6,451 nucleotides of DNA from Candidatus Zhuqueibacterota bacterium (GTDB lineage Bacteria; Zhuqueibacterota; QNDG01): assembly GCA_003645915.1 (NCBI GenBank), contig QNDG01000091.1, positions 1-6,451 of the forward strand, read 5' to 3'. Each line of letters starts with the position of its first letter. The first letter of the stretch is position 1. A model generated the notes under the pieces. It saw only the letters and a program-made list of their open reading frames with translations. It did not search any database and was not told the DNA's origin. Positions 1 to 5,990 of this stretch are shown here, one piece after another. The position numbers were made by a program, and so were the translations under genes.

Positions 1-552
1 AGTTGTACGCCATCTGGGCGCTCCTAATGCCAAAGATGACTCCCGTATGGCAGCAGGAACCATCTGCATCATATCTTCTGTTGTACGCGCAACAACAGGC
101 AGCATCATAATTGCAAGTGCAGCTGCTCCTGAATATGCTGAAAAATGTCCTACAGGAACAACCAGAATTGCATATACAAAAATACCGATTATAATGGACG
201 GTGTGCCCATCAGGATATTTGAAAAAAATCTGACTAATCCTGCCAATTTGGAATCCTGGCCGAATTCACTTAAATATATCCCAGCAAGAACACCTATTGG
301 AACACCAAATACTGTTGCCAGCACTGTTATAATTACAGTTCCCAATATGGCGTTTGCAAGACCTCCTCCGCTCATACCGGGCGGAGTAGGCAGTTCTGTG
401 AAAAACGCCCAGTTCAAGGCAGAAAATCCCCTAAGAAGAACTGTGTACAAAATCCAAGCAAGAATAAAAATGCCCAGCAAGGCAGAAGCCGCAGAAAGAA
501 TCGATGCTGTCTTGTTATGGAATTTTCTCCAAAATAGCGATCGCTCTCTCAT
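1..552 (-). CDS. pstA: PstA, phosphate ABC transporter permease (partial, C-terminus beyond window)
   Basis: Second inner-membrane permease of the PstSCAB high-affinity phosphate importer; it pairs with PstC to form the channel. The reading frame is open from the ATG at 552 to the window edge, giving 184 residues of a protein usually about 280-300 long, so the last membrane segments are missing. Visible features are a first membrane helix at about residues 17-40, the family-typical stretch PTPPGMSGGGLANAILGT (about 55-72), a helix at about 70-94, the stretch ILMGTPSIIIGI (about 113-124), and the ABC-permease EAA loop with IRESSLALGAPRWRT (about 169-183), which docks on the PstB ATPase. The start overlaps the pstC stop as ATGA, which implies translational coupling. 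Family assignment is from motifs and gene order; pstB and probably phoU are expected beyond position 1 but cannot be seen. Confidence 0.96.
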   Translation of the reverse strand, partial: MRERSLFWRKFHNKTASILSAASALLGIFILAWILYTVLLRGFSALNWAFFTELPTPPGMSGGGLANAILGTVIITVLATVFGVPIGVLAGIYLSEFGQDSKLAGLVRFFSNILMGTPSIIIGIFVYAILVVPVGHFSAYSGAAALAIMMLPVVARTTEDMMQMVPAAIRESSLALGAPRWRTT

Positions 553-1487
553 TGTACACCCATAGATTTTTTTACTCTTCTAAGCCACGTTCTTGACAAC
601 ACCTGAATAATAATAGTCATTAAGAACAAAACCAATCCCAACTCGATAAGTGCGCTGAGATAAATCGGTTCTGAAGCCTCTGCAAATTCATTTGCCAAAG
701 TAGCTGTAATGCTGTTAGCCGGTGCAAAAAGAGAAGCCGAAATTCTGTGGCTGTTACCAATAACAAAGGTAACTGCCATCGTCTCACCAATGGCACGTCC
801 CAATCCTAAAAAGGCGGCTCCGATAACACCCTGGAACCCGTACTTTACAGTCACTTTGCGGGTAACTTCCCACAGTGTTGATCCCATGCCATGTGCGGAT
901 TCTTTAACCACTGACGGCACCATTTGAAAAACATCCCGAACCACAGCAGTAATAAAGGGCAATATCATAAAAGCAAGGATGATTCCCGCGGTAAGCATAC
1001 CTATTCCTATTGGCGGACCGCTGAACAGACCTATATCACCAAAAATATTTCTCATAAAAGGTTGAACAGTACCAGCCATAAACGGCGCAAATACAAAGAG
1101 CCCCCACATCCCATAAATAATACTGGGAACTGCAGCAAGCAGTTCAATTGCCATGCCAATCCACTTACTTATTGATTGAGGCATCAATTCAACTAAAAAC
1201 ATTGCAATTAACAAACTGAGAGGAACAGCTATTACCATAGCAATAAATGTAGACACCAGTGTACCGTAAATGCTGCTGGCCGCTCCGAAAACCTGTCTTA
1301 CAGGATCCCAGATATTCGAGCAAAAAAAACCAATCCCAAATTTCTTTATAGACAAACTTGAGCTTTGCAGCAGTTCCATAACCAGCGCTGCCATGATTAT
1401 TAATATCACAACAGCGCTGGCCATAGTTAAAGTTTTAAATAAGGTGTCCAAACTATTCTGAGTACTTGTTTCTTTAAAAATCCTCAT
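549..1487 (-). CDS. pstC: PstC, phosphate ABC transporter permease
   Basis: Inner-membrane permease that forms the phosphate channel with PstA. The protein is 312 residues, normal for the family. About six membrane helices are visible: 20-42, 74-101, 109-138, 160-184, 219-244 and 274-298. The EAA cytoplasmic loop lies at about 194-214 (VKESAHGMGSTLWEVTRKVT). It is followed by GLGRAIGETMAV (228-239), whose Arg and Glu are the charged pair long linked to phosphate passage in PstC. The start at 1487 is 42 nt past the pstS stop. Its ribosome site is weak (GGAAGAG lies unusually far upstream), and no better in-frame start was found; weaker translation than pstS would fit the known need for excess binding protein over permease. 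The stop overlaps the pstA start by 4 nt. Confidence 0.97.
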   Translation of the reverse strand: MRIFKETSTQNSLDTLFKTLTMASAVVILIIMAALVMELLQSSSLSIKKFGIGFFCSNIWDPVRQVFGAASSIYGTLVSTFIAMVIAVPLSLLIAMFLVELMPQSISKWIGMAIELLAAVPSIIYGMWGLFVFAPFMAGTVQPFMRNIFGDIGLFSGPPIGIGMLTAGIILAFMILPFITAVVRDVFQMVPSVVKESAHGMGSTLWEVTRKVTVKYGFQGVIGAAFLGLGRAIGETMAVTFVIGNSHRISASLFAPANSITATLANEFAEASEPIYLSALIELGLVLFLMTIIIQVLSRTWLRRVKKSMGVQ

Positions 1488-1529
1488 TAAATTATCTGTC
1501 TCTTCCCATAATGTTTTTACAAACCCAGG

Positions 1530-2597
1530 CTATTTCCAAACCGGTTTATTATTTGCGGTAATCTCTTTTTTCCATGTACTTTCCACAAGGTCAACAACAG
1601 TCTCAGGCATTGGAACATAATCCAGCTCCTTAGCAAGATCTGCACCGTGTTTGTAGCACCAGTCAAAAAATTCCAGTACAGCTTTCGCCTTTGCAGCATC
1701 ATTCTGTTTTTTATACATTAAAATAAAAGATGCACCACTGATTGGCCATGTTTCATTACCCGGTTGATCTGTCAAAACAAGATAAAACCCAGATGCATTT
1801 TCCCAGTCAGCATTGACAGCAGCAGCCTGAAATGACTCAATGGAAGGAGAAACATACTGCCCAGCTTTATTCTGCAGCTTAACATAAGGTATTCTGTTCT
1901 GCAAAGCGTAAGCATATTCCACATAGCCAATAGCACCGTCAACTTTTTTAACAAATGTGGCAACACCCTCATTGCCTTTACCTGCAATACTGTTAGCATC
2001 AGGCCATCTCAGCGCTTTACCAAACCCCACCTTTTCCTTCCATTCTGCTGAAACTTTTGATAAATAATTGGAAAATATCCATGTAGTACCGGAACCGTCT
2101 GCACGATGCACGGTTGTTATTGCTTTATCAGGCAAATCAATACCAGGATTGTTTTCTGCAATTGCAGAATCATTCCATTTCTTAATTTTGCCAAGATACA
2201 TATCAACAAGATTCCGTGCAGATAGTTTGATTTGTCCGGATTTAAATCCTTTGAGATTAAAAACAGGTACAACACCTCCAATAATCATTGGGAATTGCAG
2301 CAGGCCGGCAGCATTCAGCTCCTTCTGCTTTAAAGGTGCATCGGAAGCACCAAAATCTACCGTTTTGGCCTTTATCTGTGCAATACCTCCGCCTGATCCG
2401 ATTGCCTGATAGTTTAAACGCATTTTTGTCAGTTTTTCGTACTTATGTGCCCACTGGGCATAAACAGGATAAGGAAATGTAGCCCCTGCACCGTTAAGGA
2501 CATTTATTTTATCAGAAGCTACTGCTACAGATAACAACCCGTTAACTTCTGTCAGAAAAATTAAACATGCTGTTAAGAATGTTCTGATTGTTTTCAT
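1530..2597 (-). CDS. pstS: PstS, periplasmic phosphate-binding protein
   Basis: High-affinity phosphate receptor that delivers phosphate to PstC/PstA. From the ATG at 2597 it is 355 residues, with a signal peptide probably cleaved after AVA at about residue 27. The phosphate-binding residues known from E. coli PstS (Thr10, Phe11, Ser38, Asp56, Arg135, Ser139, Gly140, Thr141 of the mature protein) all have counterparts at the same relative spacing: Thr40-Phe41 in GAGATFPYP, Ser68 in GSGGG, Asp86 in FGASDAP, and Arg165, Ser169, Gly170, Thr171 in HRADGSGTT. The start at 2597 is preferred because GGAG sits 6 nt upstream; an in-frame TTG at 2609 begins just before that ribosome site and would consume it. 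The gene is first in pstSCA and is preceded by its own Pho-type promoter. Confidence 0.97.
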   Translation of the reverse strand: MKTIRTFLTACLIFLTEVNGLLSVAVASDKINVLNGAGATFPYPVYAQWAHKYEKLTKMRLNYQAIGSGGGIAQIKAKTVDFGASDAPLKQKELNAAGLLQFPMIIGGVVPVFNLKGFKSGQIKLSARNLVDMYLGKIKKWNDSAIAENNPGIDLPDKAITTVHRADGSGTTWIFSNYLSKVSAEWKEKVGFGKALRWPDANSIAGKGNEGVATFVKKVDGAIGYVEYAYALQNRIPYVKLQNKAGQYVSPSIESFQAAAVNADWENASGFYLVLTDQPGNETWPISGASFILMYKKQNDAAKAKAVLEFFDWCYKHGADLAKELDYVPMPETVVDLVESTWKKEITANNKPVWK

Positions 2598-2608
2598 TTT
2601 TTTCTCCA
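2598..2608 (-). promoter_or_regulatory. pstS ribosome binding site (decides the start)
   Basis: On the minus strand TTGGAG is followed by six A residues and then ATG. GGAG at 2607-2604 is a standard Shine-Dalgarno core at a 6-nt spacing. This places initiation at 2597 and rules out the upstream in-frame TTG at 2609. Confidence 0.85.
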
Positions 2609-2641
2609 AAATTAAATTATTGTTCAGAAAATATCTTCAAA

Positions 2642-2695
2642 AATATAACACACGAATATTAAAACTTCGTTAGCATTGTGTCAATTTTCTGTTAA
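2642..2695 (-). promoter_or_regulatory. Pho-box promoter of pstSCA (four 11-bp-spaced repeats plus -10)
   Basis: Reading the minus strand, four hexamers recur at an exact 11-bp period: TTAACA (2695-2690), TTGACA (2684-2679), CTAACG (2673-2668) and TTAATA (2662-2657). All fit YTRAYR. Nine bases later comes a -10-like TATATT (2647-2642), so transcription should start near 2635, about 38 nt before the pstS ATG. PhoB/PhoP-family regulators bind direct repeats with an 11-bp period (the TTAACA-like repeats of Bacillus PhoP boxes, CTGTCAT in E. coli) that replace the -35 element. The first repeat overlaps the stop codon of the upstream porin gene. The motif and spacing are seen directly; the regulator is inferred. 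Confidence 0.82.
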
Positions 2696-3636
2696 AAATT
2701 GTACTGAAAATTTACGTTAAACGAGTTTCTACTGCTGCCATCTTCAAGAATACGTACATTCGGTGCAATCATCAGGCTTTTGGCAGGAACCAGAACCATA
2801 CCTGCAATGATGTAATTTTCATTTTCTGCTCCATCATCCAGCCTGTCTGCTCTTCCGAAAATCTGATATCTCTCTGTGATCTTATAAACTGCATATACAG
2901 ATAAAAGTTTGTTCTGCTTATCTACCGCGCTGTCATCCATAATATTAAGCTCTGCTCCCATTCGTATTTTCTTTACTGAAAATCCTGCCAAAAAACCTAT
3001 AAGCTGTTTTCTGTATACCGTGCCGTTTTTATAAGGTTCGTATGAAAAAACAACACCTGCATTAAATCCTCGCTTTTTGTCCAGACGCTGCTCTCCGTAA
3101 CCAATCAGAACAGAGTATTTTTTATATTTATCTGTTTCAGGTTTTTTGTATCCGCCGCCGTTTGTAATCATTGCATTGATAAAACCCTTTTCTGCAAACT
3201 TTCTGCTGAAACCAATACCAAGATCAGCAGAACTTGCGAACTTTTCTCTGTCCATTGCTGACTTTTCGATAAATCTGTAACCCCATGTTTTTTCCTGAAT
3301 CTTAAAAACATTCATTCCCTGCAATCCAAAAATAAATGTTCCTGCATCTGTTTTCCATTTTACAAGAGCATTTTTCAGATAAGCATACAGATTTGTATTC
3401 ATTCTATCCTTCTGTCTGCCGACATCAAACTGGATTTTAAACCCTATTGCATGCGTAACGCTTTTTGAAAAAGTAAAGTATGCTCTTTTTACTTCAAATC
3501 CGTTATGATCAGGTGCATTTTCAGATGTCTGGTATGAATAATCAAAAAATATCAGACTGCTCATTCCCCCTTCTTCGGAAAATGCCAGACCAGAAGTAAG
3601 TAAAAAACTTACCGTAACAATGATCCTGAATTTCAT
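2692..3636 (-). CDS. Outer-membrane porin, probably Pho-regulated phosphate uptake channel
   Basis: A 314-residue protein with a signal peptide (basic MKFR, hydrophobic core, likely cleavage near LAFS at about residue 20). It continues with many short alternating-polarity strands and ends in FQYNF, the terminal-Phe signal used by the BAM machinery. GFEVKRAYFTFSKSV (46-60) followed by FKIQFDVGR (66-74) resembles the start of OprO/OprP-like porins. A second recognisable block is EKTWGYRFIEKSAMD (115-129) with SSADLGIGFS (135-144). It is shorter than OprP (over 400 residues), so it is probably a smaller barrel or a divergent family. It lies directly upstream of pstS in the same direction and has its own matching Pho-type promoter, which suggests phosphate or phosphorylated-compound passage across the outer membrane. 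Barrel identity is well supported; substrate is inferred from context. Confidence 0.85.
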   Translation of the reverse strand: MKFRIIVTVSFLLTSGLAFSEEGGMSSLIFFDYSYQTSENAPDHNGFEVKRAYFTFSKSVTHAIGFKIQFDVGRQKDRMNTNLYAYLKNALVKWKTDAGTFIFGLQGMNVFKIQEKTWGYRFIEKSAMDREKFASSADLGIGFSRKFAEKGFINAMITNGGGYKKPETDKYKKYSVLIGYGEQRLDKKRGFNAGVVFSYEPYKNGTVYRKQLIGFLAGFSVKKIRMGAELNIMDDSAVDKQNKLLSVYAVYKITERYQIFGRADRLDDGAENENYIIAGMVLVPAKSLMIAPNVRILEDGSSRNSFNVNFQYNF

Positions 3637-3640
3637 AGTT

Positions 3641-3648
3641 CTCTCCTT
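3641..3648 (-). promoter_or_regulatory. Porin ribosome binding site
   Basis: AAGGAG (3648-3643) in AAGGAGAG lies 6 nt before the ATG at 3636. This is a near-perfect Shine-Dalgarno that fixes the porin start. Confidence 0.88.
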
Positions 3649-3677
3649 CTATTTTTTTATTAAATCAATCACGGTAA

Positions 3678-3731
3678 AATATAAAATATGTTTGTTAGGA
3701 TACTGTTAGGAAAGTATTAAAATTCCATTAA
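3678..3731 (-). promoter_or_regulatory. Pho-box promoter of the porin gene (four 11-bp-spaced repeats plus -10)
   Basis: On the minus strand four hexamers at an exact 11-bp period, TTAATG (3731-3726), TTAATA (3720-3715), CTAACA (3709-3704) and CTAACA (3698-3693), all fit YTRAYR. Nine bases later comes TATATT (3683-3678). The overall length (54 bp), the number of repeats and the spacing to the -10 are identical to the element before pstS. Transcription is expected near 3671, giving a leader of about 35 nt. This is strong internal evidence that the porin and pstSCA share a phosphate-starvation regulator, probably a PhoB/PhoP response regulator. Confidence 0.82.
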
Positions 3732-3879
3732 TTCTCAAAGAGTTTAAATATTAAATTACAAATATGATACTGATACGATGATCATTAAATTAGAAAATTT
3801 AACCCTTATGGAGCAGAAATCATTTTAACAGGGATATATAACCATTAAGCATTGTTTTCTTATTATCTTTATATACGAT
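3732..3879. other. AT-rich spacer with no recognised feature
   Basis: This 148-bp stretch is the remainder of the 307-bp gap between the two operons, between the hairpin (3880-3916) and the porin promoter repeats (from 3731 downwards). It is strongly AT-rich. No reading frame with a ribosome site, no further repeats in phase with the Pho box, and no RNA gene were recognised. It may serve only as upstream promoter DNA. Confidence 0.6.
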
Positions 3880-3916
3880 AAAACCCTGACAGGACTGCTT
3901 ATCATGTCAGGGTTTT
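3880..3916 (-). terminator. Hairpin terminator of the RND/LolA-like/barrel operon
   Basis: A perfect 12-bp inverted repeat pairs AAAACCCTGACA (3880-3891) with TGTCAGGGTTTT (3905-3916) around a 13-nt loop. It begins 27 nt past the stop of the beta-barrel gene. In the minus direction the stem is followed by TTTTAT, a short U-tract; in the plus direction by six T residues (3913-3918). It can therefore act in both directions, and it separates the envelope-transport operon from the phosphate locus. Confidence 0.85.
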
Positions 3917-3943
3917 TTATAATAATTATTTTACCGGTTTGTT

Positions 3944-5182
3944 TTAAAAACTGTACTTCACCTTAAAATATGCCATATCGTTTTTATCAAACCTTCCGAA
4001 CATACCATTGTCACCTGTAAAAATGTTTGCGCCAATGAGCAGCTCAAAGCCGTCTGCAAGGTCGTATGTGATTTTGGGACGGATAAGCGCATCCGAATTG
4101 TTCAGGCCGATGTATGAAAAAAGCTCCGCGCGCAGAGTTTCCCGCAAAAAATCCTTGCTAAAAAGTATGGTTGCCATGTTGTCATACTGGTCGTTCACAA
4201 TAGTCTCATCATAATCCAGTATGACTTTCTGTATAAACTGGCCGCTTACCTTAACGCCCCATAACGTATAATCAAGACCGACTAAATATTGCACATAATT
4301 TTTTTCAGTAACTCCTTCTGCGGCATCAGGATCAGCAGAGCTGAAATACTTGCCGTTGTAATAGGCAGACTCTCCTCTTAAGACAACGCCTTTAATGGTT
4401 GTACTGAAACTTCCTCCTGCAAGGCCGAGCCTGTGATACTTTGGCATCACTGTCAGACCGGCCTCCTGTGTTACAGGATCAACTGAGCGGAGCATGTGCA
4501 TTGCAGGATCGTCATCCCACATGTAACCTGCCATAATCTCAAAATCTATTGCTGATGTTAATCCTGAAAATTTGGCAAACACTTCGCTGTTTGACAGTTT
4601 ATTCTCCACTTCTGATTGTGAATAATCGAACTCAGCATTCGGAGAAAACTGAGGAGCCGGATACCAGATAGAATTCTGATCAGGCATTCTTGTGGGAGTA
4701 AATACAGGCACATAAACAAACTCAAAAGTATTGTTTCCAATATAGTAATCTGCCTTGACAGATGTGATTCCCATACGTATCTCGTCAAAATCACGAAGCA
4801 GAAACTCGCTTAAATCTTTTGGAGATACCACATCTGTAATAAACACTCCGTCTGCCTTGCCCCATATAATCTGCTGTTTTCCAATGCGCAGATCAAATGT
4901 ATCAAAATAGAGATCAAGATAAGCCTGACGAAGGCCGTACTCTGTTTCCCGGTTCTGATAATGATACACATAGGGATTAACCTTAAAACCCACCTTGTTT
5001 TTTGTCTCTTCAAAATTGAGATTAAACGTATTCTGAATTATTGCGTAATTATAATCTCCTGTTAAAAGCACACCTGTGTAGTTTCTGACATATCCGGAGA
5101 TATTTGCAGACTGCCCGTAAACCGCTGAAACCGAAACAAGCATTAAAAATAACAGGATGTATGATTTGCATATCTTTTTCAT
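3944..5182 (-). CDS. DUF1302-like outer-membrane beta-barrel protein
   Basis: A 412-residue protein with a signal peptide (MKK, hydrophobic core, probable cleavage after VYG or nearby at about 23) and a terminal YFKVKYSF that fits outer-membrane insertion by BAM. The best recognised block is RQAYLDLYFDTFDLRIGK followed by QQIIWGKADGVFITDVVSPKD (85-123), typical of DUF1302-like barrels, where the IGKQ..WGKADG segment is the signature. The rest is alternating beta-strand sequence rich in Tyr, Phe and Asp loops. The start overlaps the stop of the LolA-like gene by 1 nt (TAATG), with AGGAGAGG just upstream inside that gene, so the two are translationally coupled. Barrels of this kind often accompany LolA-like proteins and MMPL transporters; their substrate is not established. 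An outer-membrane exit or assembly role for the same cargo is an inference. Confidence 0.82.
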   Translation of the reverse strand: MKKICKSYILLFLMLVSVSAVYGQSANISGYVRNYTGVLLTGDYNYAIIQNTFNLNFEETKNKVGFKVNPYVYHYQNRETEYGLRQAYLDLYFDTFDLRIGKQQIIWGKADGVFITDVVSPKDLSEFLLRDFDEIRMGITSVKADYYIGNNTFEFVYVPVFTPTRMPDQNSIWYPAPQFSPNAEFDYSQSEVENKLSNSEVFAKFSGLTSAIDFEIMAGYMWDDDPAMHMLRSVDPVTQEAGLTVMPKYHRLGLAGGSFSTTIKGVVLRGESAYYNGKYFSSADPDAAEGVTEKNYVQYLVGLDYTLWGVKVSGQFIQKVILDYDETIVNDQYDNMATILFSKDFLRETLRAELFSYIGLNNSDALIRPKITYDLADGFELLIGANIFTGDNGMFGRFDKNDMAYFKVKYSF

Positions 5183-5967
5183 TAAAGGCCTCTCCTCATC
5201 ATTCTCTCTGTAAATTGCCTGTCAGGGATTGATGTGTCAAGCTTCAGATTTTTTAATTCCATAACAGTTTTGTGATCTTTCTGCACGTTGTGCATCTCCG
5301 AATTAGTTATGAGCCAGTAGCCCTTGATATTTTCATACTTTTTAATTGTTAGAGTTTTAAGCAGATCTCCATCTTCATCATAGAACTCTTTTTTCAGCCC
5401 GATCCATTTATCCTTTATGATCCATGTTACTGTACGGGAGTACATGTAATCTTCTTCTTTGGGAATACTCTCAACAACATAGCACTGCTCTCCGTTAAAT
5501 TCTTCTTCCCTGAGAAGTTTATGAGTATCTTCCGAAGGCTGCCTGTCGCCAAGATCATCGTATGTAAAATCCGAACCCATAAAGTAATCGCTCTTACTGT
5601 CGCTTGAAATTCTTTTTACCTTTTTAAGAGCAGGCAGATATATCCACTGATCGTCATCTTTGCCTTCCTGATCGTAACTCCAGTTCATAAAAGATGTATT
5701 ACGAACATCTGCCGGAGAGATAAAGAACATGATCTTCTTTTCAACCTTGCCGTAGTCTTTTACATACTGTTTGATCTCCCGGACTCTTGTGTCGCCTCTG
5801 GAATTTATCAATGTCATTGTCAGATCTCCGGTCTGATCCTTTGGCGCAGGTCTGTTGTACACATTTTCAATGATTTTTAAACCTGTAATTTTCTGCTGTG
5901 CATTTAGAATACCTGCTGTTGCACACAGCAATATAATCAATGCGGTTTTAATTCTGGCTGAATACAT
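5182..5967 (-). CDS. LolA-like periplasmic protein ('outer membrane lipoprotein-sorting protein' family)
   Basis: A 261-residue secreted protein. The signal peptide runs to about residue 23 (cleavage LNA before QQ). The mature part has the features of the LolA-like family often annotated as outer membrane lipoprotein-sorting protein: MTLINSRGDTRVREI (51-65), DDDQWIYLPALKKVKRI (104-120), and the hallmark DYFMGSDFTYDDLGDR (127-142). Proteins of this fold have a half-open beta-barrel with a hydrophobic cavity that carries lipids or lipidated proteins across the periplasm. It is not a canonical LolA: the gene is larger and sits with an RND transporter, 23 nt downstream of it, behind a GAGGTG ribosome site. 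It has no lipobox, so it is predicted soluble. The actual cargo is unknown. Confidence 0.87.
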   Translation of the reverse strand: MYSARIKTALIILLCATAGILNAQQKITGLKIIENVYNRPAPKDQTGDLTMTLINSRGDTRVREIKQYVKDYGKVEKKIMFFISPADVRNTSFMNWSYDQEGKDDDQWIYLPALKKVKRISSDSKSDYFMGSDFTYDDLGDRQPSEDTHKLLREEEFNGEQCYVVESIPKEEDYMYSRTVTWIIKDKWIGLKKEFYDEDGDLLKTLTIKKYENIKGYWLITNSEMHNVQKDHKTVMELKNLKLDTSIPDRQFTERMMRRGL

Positions 5968-5990
5968 AATTCACCTCTTTCTTATACTTT

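Noticed and set aside
47..565. Plus-strand open frame of 172 codons
   Set aside because: It lies opposite pstA, whose minus-strand frame gives clear permease motifs; the plus-strand translation has no recognisable domain or ribosome site.
1488..1529. Possible attenuating hairpin between pstS and pstC
   Set aside because: Only about five base pairs (AAACC with GGTTT) can be matched around the pstS stop; too weak to call, although such elements are known in pst operons.
1772..1999. Minus-strand frame of 75 codons within pstS
   Set aside because: It is an alternate frame of pstS, whose main frame carries all the phosphate-binding motifs; there is no separate ribosome site or domain.
2068..2482. 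Two overlapping plus-strand open frames (2068-2409 and 2288-2482)
   Set aside because: They lie wholly inside pstS on the opposite strand and show no protein-like features.
2564..2576. Possible lipobox LTAC in the PstS leader (residues 8-11), suggesting a lipoprotein
   Set aside because: The Cys would fall at residue 11 with only a few hydrophobic residues before it, too short for a lipoprotein signal; the hydrophobic stretch continues to a normal AVA cleavage site at about 27.
3785..3802. Small all-AT inverted repeat (TTAAATT / AATTTAA, 4-nt loop)
   Set aside because: Seven A-T pairs in very AT-rich DNA are expected by chance; no T-run or promoter logic goes with it.
4558..5013. Minus-strand frames of 67 and 78 codons inside the beta-barrel gene
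   Set aside because: They are out-of-frame shadows of the 412-residue barrel gene, which has a signal peptide, family motif and terminal Phe.
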